Source: Helicobacter fennelliae
GTDB lineage: Bacteria > Campylobacterota > Campylobacteria > Campylobacterales > Helicobacteraceae
Direction of reading: 5' to 3'
Length of the DNA stretch: 64,000 bases
NCBI RefSeq assembly: GCF_900451005.1
Contig: NZ_UGIB01000002.1
Span: forward strand, 1-64,000
The notes beneath the pieces were generated by a model, which made no database searches, was not told the DNA's origin, and saw only the letters and a program-made list of their open reading frames with translations. The translations under genes were made by a program, and so were the position numbers. Shown here piece by piece: positions 61,412 through 64,000 of this stretch (the stretch's first letter is position 1; the number at the start of each line of letters is the position of its first letter).

Positions 61412-61451
61412 ATGTAAAAAGAGAAGTTAAGTTGTGTAAAAATTGTGTAAA
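61412..61451 (-). promoter_or_regulatory. Pho-box-like 11-bp direct repeats upstream of pstC
   Basis: On the minus strand, heptamers TTTACAC, TTTACAC, TAACTTC and TTTACAT follow each other at exact 11-base spacing (plus-strand starts 61445, 61434, 61423, 61412). Seven-base units separated by four bases are the hallmark of PhoB-binding boxes. They lie 58-97 bases before the pstC start and just inside the boundary of the central segment, so they move with the operon on inversion. The heptamer differs from the E. coli CTGTCAT. Confidence 0.6.
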
Positions 61452-61528
61452 TTTTTGGCGTTTAGATTCTAGATTCTACTCCCCCACCACAAACCCTCCA
61501 ACTTCTTATTACTTTCATTTTGCTTTCA

Positions 61529-61598
61529 TTTAAGGTTATTTAATTTTATTTCAAGGTTAATTAAGTTCATTCAAGTTTAATTTCTTTAAGGTTAATTT
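61529..61598 (+). promoter_or_regulatory. Direct repeats upstream of the right transferase copy
   Basis: Units TTTAAGG (61529), TTCAAGG (61550), ATTAAGT (61560), TTCAAGT (61570) and TTTAAGG (61585) are separated by 21, 10, 10 and 15 bases, mostly near whole helical turns, with GTTAATT after several. They lie in the spacer between pstC and the transferase. A regulator binding to one DNA face is plausible. Confidence 0.45.
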
Positions 61599-61890
61599 TT
61601 GATTTGGATTGCTACAATCACATCTCGTCTCTAGAATCTAGTTTTTTGTCATTGTGAGACTTTTGTTAGAAGTTGTGGCAATTTATAAGAATCTACTTTG
61701 TTGTTATTTCAAACAAAACAATGCCAACTAGAATCTACCCAAACAAGCAAAATAAAAGAATCAAGATAAAAGAATTAAAAGAATAAATAAAAGATGATAA
61801 AAAGATAAACTACATAAAAGGCATATCACATTGAAAAATGTAAAAGCGAATATAAAAGTAAGAGAATTAAAAAGCATAAGGAGCTAAAAA

Positions 61891-63333
61891 GTGAGAGGAT
61901 TGAGAAGTTTTAGTATTCGTATTTTGGCACTTTTGGCTTGCTTGCACTCTGTGTGCTTTGCCTATCTGGATCCTGGTAGTGGCTCGCTCTTGCTCTCATC
62001 AGTCGTGGCGATTTTTATCTCTAGTATTTTTTTCTTTAAAGGTATATTTTATAAGATTAGCTTTTTAATAAATGGGGGGGGGCAAGCAAAAGCTTATTTA
62101 GGCAAAAAGATAGCACTAGATCCTACAAGCCTAGATTCTACAAATATCGTCTTTTATTGCGAAGGTAAGCAGTATAGCAATGTTTTCTCCCCTATCTTAG
62201 ACTATTTTGATTTACTTCATTTTCCATATATTTATTACACCTCAAGCCCTGATGATCCCCTGCTTACTCGTGCTAAAAGTTGCACCCATTCGCACTTTGA
62301 GTTTATCGGTGATCCAAACAAGGCATGGGTAAAGCTCAATTCGCTTACCGCAAATATTGTAGTGATGACTACGCCCGCACTTGATGTGCTACAAATCCGC
62401 CGATCAAAAGGTGTAAAACATTATTGCCACATTATCCATTCTCCTGCAAGTGTTGATAATTACGAAGTTTTTGCACTTGATTATTTTGATTCTGTATTGG
62501 TTAATTCCACAATACATGAGCCATTTATTCGTGAAGTTGAAGCTGTGCGAGGACTAAAGCAAAAAAAGCTTATCCTCTCTGGCTGCACTTATCTTGATGT
62601 ATTGCAAGCAAAGCTAAAGGCTTTTCAAAACACACAAAAACCAAATACAGAATCTAAAACTTCAAAAACTATCCTTATCTCACCTTCTTGGGGAAGAGAA
62701 GCATTACTAAGTAAATATGGTATGCAACTTATCACGCCTTTAGCAGAAGCTGGGTTTGAGATCATCATTCGCCCACATCCACAAAGCTTTATTTCAGAAT
62801 CTAGCCTTATTGTTTCCTTGCAGAATCTCACACAAAGCTATCCTAATGTCTCTTGGGATACTCGCACAGATAATATTTATGCGCTAGATAGAACAGATCT
62901 TATGATAGGAGATTTCTCTGGTGTGATTTTTGATTTTATATGTCTTTTTGAAAAGCCTATCATCACAATAGAAACACATTTTAATGTAGTAGGTTATGAC
63001 TTAGAAGACACAAGCTTCAAAGAACCTTGGGTGTGTGGTGTGCTTAAAACTATAGGCAAAAACATAAAAGCAGAGCAAATACCCCAAATCGCACAAATTG
63101 CTGATGAGATTTTGCACTCTAAGGAATCTAAGCAGATTCAATCCAATATAAAAGCCCTCAAATCATCGCTTTGGACATATGAAGGATACGGTGGAGAAGT
63201 TTGCGCTAAAGCACTTCTTAGTCTGCAACAAGAGCTTTTAGCACAAGAGCTAAACCCATCTATCCTCTCAAAAGTAATGCAGATAAACTCTATTTTAGGC
63301 AATCAACAAAAACAAGGAGGCATAAATGCTTGA
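61891..63333 (+). CDS. CDP-glycerol-transferase-like protein, right copy (full length)
   Basis: This 480-residue protein starts at GTG 61891, with AAGGAG 7 bases upstream. Residues 1-24 form a signal-like segment ending in F-A-Y-L-D-P-G-S-G-S, a membrane segment spans about 30-52, and the G9 tract encodes part of N-G-G-G. The rest is the CDP-glycerol:glycerophosphotransferase (TagB/TagF-like) fold: S-V-L-V-N-S near 210, I-L-I-S-P-S-W-G-R-E near 265, I-R-P-H-P near 290, G-D-F-S-G-V-I-F-D-F near 347. Known members move glycerol phosphate from CDP-glycerol to wall polymers. Next to a CDP-AEP pathway the donor could be CDP-AEP. Confidence 0.82.
   Translation: MRGLRSFSIRILALLACLHSVCFAYLDPGSGSLLLSSVVAIFISSIFFFKGIFYKISFLINGGGQAKAYLGKKIALDPTSLDSTNIVFYCEGKQYSNVFSPILDYFDLLHFPYIYYTSSPDDPLLTRAKSCTHSHFEFIGDPNKAWVKLNSLTANIVVMTTPALDVLQIRRSKGVKHYCHIIHSPASVDNYEVFALDYFDSVLVNSTIHEPFIREVEAVRGLKQKKLILSGCTYLDVLQAKLKAFQNTQKPNTESKTSKTILISPSWGREALLSKYGMQLITPLAEAGFEIIIRPHPQSFISESSLIVSLQNLTQSYPNVSWDTRTDNIYALDRTDLMIGDFSGVIFDFICLFEKPIITIETHFNVVGYDLEDTSFKEPWVCGVLKTIGKNIKAEQIPQIAQIADEILHSKESKQIQSNIKALKSSLWTYEGYGGEVCAKALLSLQQELLAQELNPSILSKVMQINSILGNQQKQGGINA
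62074..62082 (+). repeat. Poly-G9 contingency tract, right copy
   Basis: Nine Gs within the right-arm transferase gene keep the frame open for 480 residues. The matching tract of the left arm has ten. It lies directly after the membrane segment, so slippage would separate the anchor from the catalytic part. Confidence 0.92.
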
Positions 63334-64000
63334 TATTTTGTATTTTATCCTCATCTATCCACTAGAGCAAAGCTTAGATTTTATCTTAGGATTTCTTATT
63401 AAGTGTTTGCATAGTCCTGCACTTAGCATTATTGCGATAAGTATTTTGATAAATCTATTTTTATTTAAACTTTTTGTTTATACCGACAGGCTTGCAGAAT
63501 CTGATAAAGCAATAAAGCAAAAGCTAGATTCTCGTATCAAAGGCTGGAAGAGTGTCTATAAAGGCGCAAAGCTCCATGCTTTTACTAAAACACTCTACCG
63601 CCAAAACCACTATCACCCTATTTTTGCATTGCGAGGACTTGGGGGACTAGCACTGCAAATTCCATTTTTTATCGCGATTGCTGCAGTCATTAGTAAAAGC
63701 TCTGTATTTGAGGGTATCTCTTTTCTTTGGATAAATGATTTGAGCAAGCCAGATTCTGTGCTTTTTGCAAATCTGCATATATTGCCGCTTTTAATGACAA
63801 TATTTACTTTGCTAAATGTCTTTATCTCTAGTAAAGAGAGGGCTGCTAGGATCCAAGGCACGCTTATTGCGCTAATATTTTTGGTGCTACTTTATAATAT
63901 GCCTAGCGCGCTTGTGCTGTATTGGACGATAAATACACTTTTTTATTTGCTAAAAAGTGTGATAAATAATTATAAATTGTCATTGCGCAGAAATAAATCA
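63326..64000 (+). CDS. YidC-sulfatase fusion protein, right copy, N-terminal part
   Basis: The gene starts at ATG 63326, overlapping the transferase stop by 8 bases with AAGGAGG upstream, and runs off the window after 225 codons. The visible part is the YidC/Oxa1-like domain, identical in translation to residues 1-225 of the left copy. The sequence ends just where the left copy's repeat-derived insertion begins, so whether this copy also has the insertion and the sulfatase-fold half cannot be told. Confidence 0.8.
   Translation, partial: MLDILYFILIYPLEQSLDFILGFLIKCLHSPALSIIAISILINLFLFKLFVYTDRLAESDKAIKQKLDSRIKGWKSVYKGAKLHAFTKTLYRQNHYHPIFALRGLGGLALQIPFFIAIAAVISKSSVFEGISFLWINDLSKPDSVLFANLHILPLLMTIFTLLNVFISSKERAARIQGTLIALIFLVLLYNMPSALVLYWTINTLFYLLKSVINNYKLSLRRNKS

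Larger units (their letters stand above)
61463..64000. repeat. Right arm of the large inverted repeat (continues beyond the window)
   Basis: Inverted copy of 54692-57230. It carries the spacer with direct repeats, the complete transferase gene in its full-length state, and the first 225 codons of the YidC-sulfatase fusion gene. The match continues to the last base of the window, so the outer boundary and any downstream phosphonate genes on this side are unseen. Confidence 0.9.

Noticed and set aside
57231-61462. Insertion sequence or phage invertase driving the inversion.
   Set aside because: No transposase or site-specific recombinase gene is visible in the central segment or arms; homologous recombination is sufficient.

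Overview
The window is a chromosomal segment of a Helicobacter, probably from the enterohepatic group. This rests on AT-rich DNA, the oorDABC 2-oxoglutarate:acceptor oxidoreductase, two Hof-type outer-membrane proteins, a HydE-like protein, AddB, a DpnII-type restriction system, contingency genes with poly-G/C tracts, and a gene order at the left end (rpiB, small coiled-coil gene, apt, dedA, pepA, ychF) that I recall from H. pylori. Species is not determined.

Layout. 1-4412: housekeeping operon ending in ychF. 4413-7862: decayed surface-polysaccharide locus (EpsG-like polymerase with stops, Wzz-like protein, HtrL-type glycosyltransferase with a C11 tract and a frameshift, glycosyltransferase remnant). 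7863-11382: dispersed repeats, dgkA, a membrane-anchored protein and a lipoprotein. 11597-17765: typA, nrdA, purE, a DUF3972-like gene, an ARMT1/DUF89 gene. 17779-20305: two Hof-type porin-like proteins. 20496-25335: orphan hydrogenase-small-subunit-like protein, HdeD-like protein, AddB. 25835-27196: dsbI-dsbA. 27279-39721: UvrD-type helicase, a very large AsmA-like protein, mltG, ftsL-like, rsmH, HIT, rluA-like, oorDABC. 40108-42080: phase-variable methyltransferase and decayed glycosyltransferase. 42385-46980: guaA, a GATC-type restriction-modification operon with a coupled GNAT gene, a small hydrolase.

47109-56802 (minus strand) is the most interesting part. It is a tightly coupled operon for making and using 2-aminoethylphosphonate (AEP): PEP mutase with a nucleotidyltransferase domain, phosphonopyruvate decarboxylase, AEP transaminase, a PntC-like cytidylyltransferase that would make CDP-AEP, and a phase-variable methyltransferase. 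Upstream lie a phase-variable CDP-glycerol-transferase-like protein and a protein that joins a YidC/Oxa1-like domain to a sulfatase-fold (LtaS/EptA-like) domain. I infer an envelope phosphonate modification that can be switched.

The first two genes of that operon lie in a perfect or near-perfect inverted repeat. The left arm is 54692-57230 and the right arm 61463 to the window end, and they enclose 4,232 bp carrying pstC-pstA-pstB-phoU-phoB. The arms differ by one base in the poly-G tract (10 against 9), so one transferase copy is split and the other is full length. Pho-box-like 11-bp direct repeats precede pstC, and AAGGTTA-type direct repeats precede both transferase copies. A plausible model is a phosphate-responsive, phase-variable, duplicated phosphonate surface system with an invertible phosphate-uptake and regulator cassette at its centre. 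Dispersed intergenic repeats have also entered reading frames of this operon in frame.
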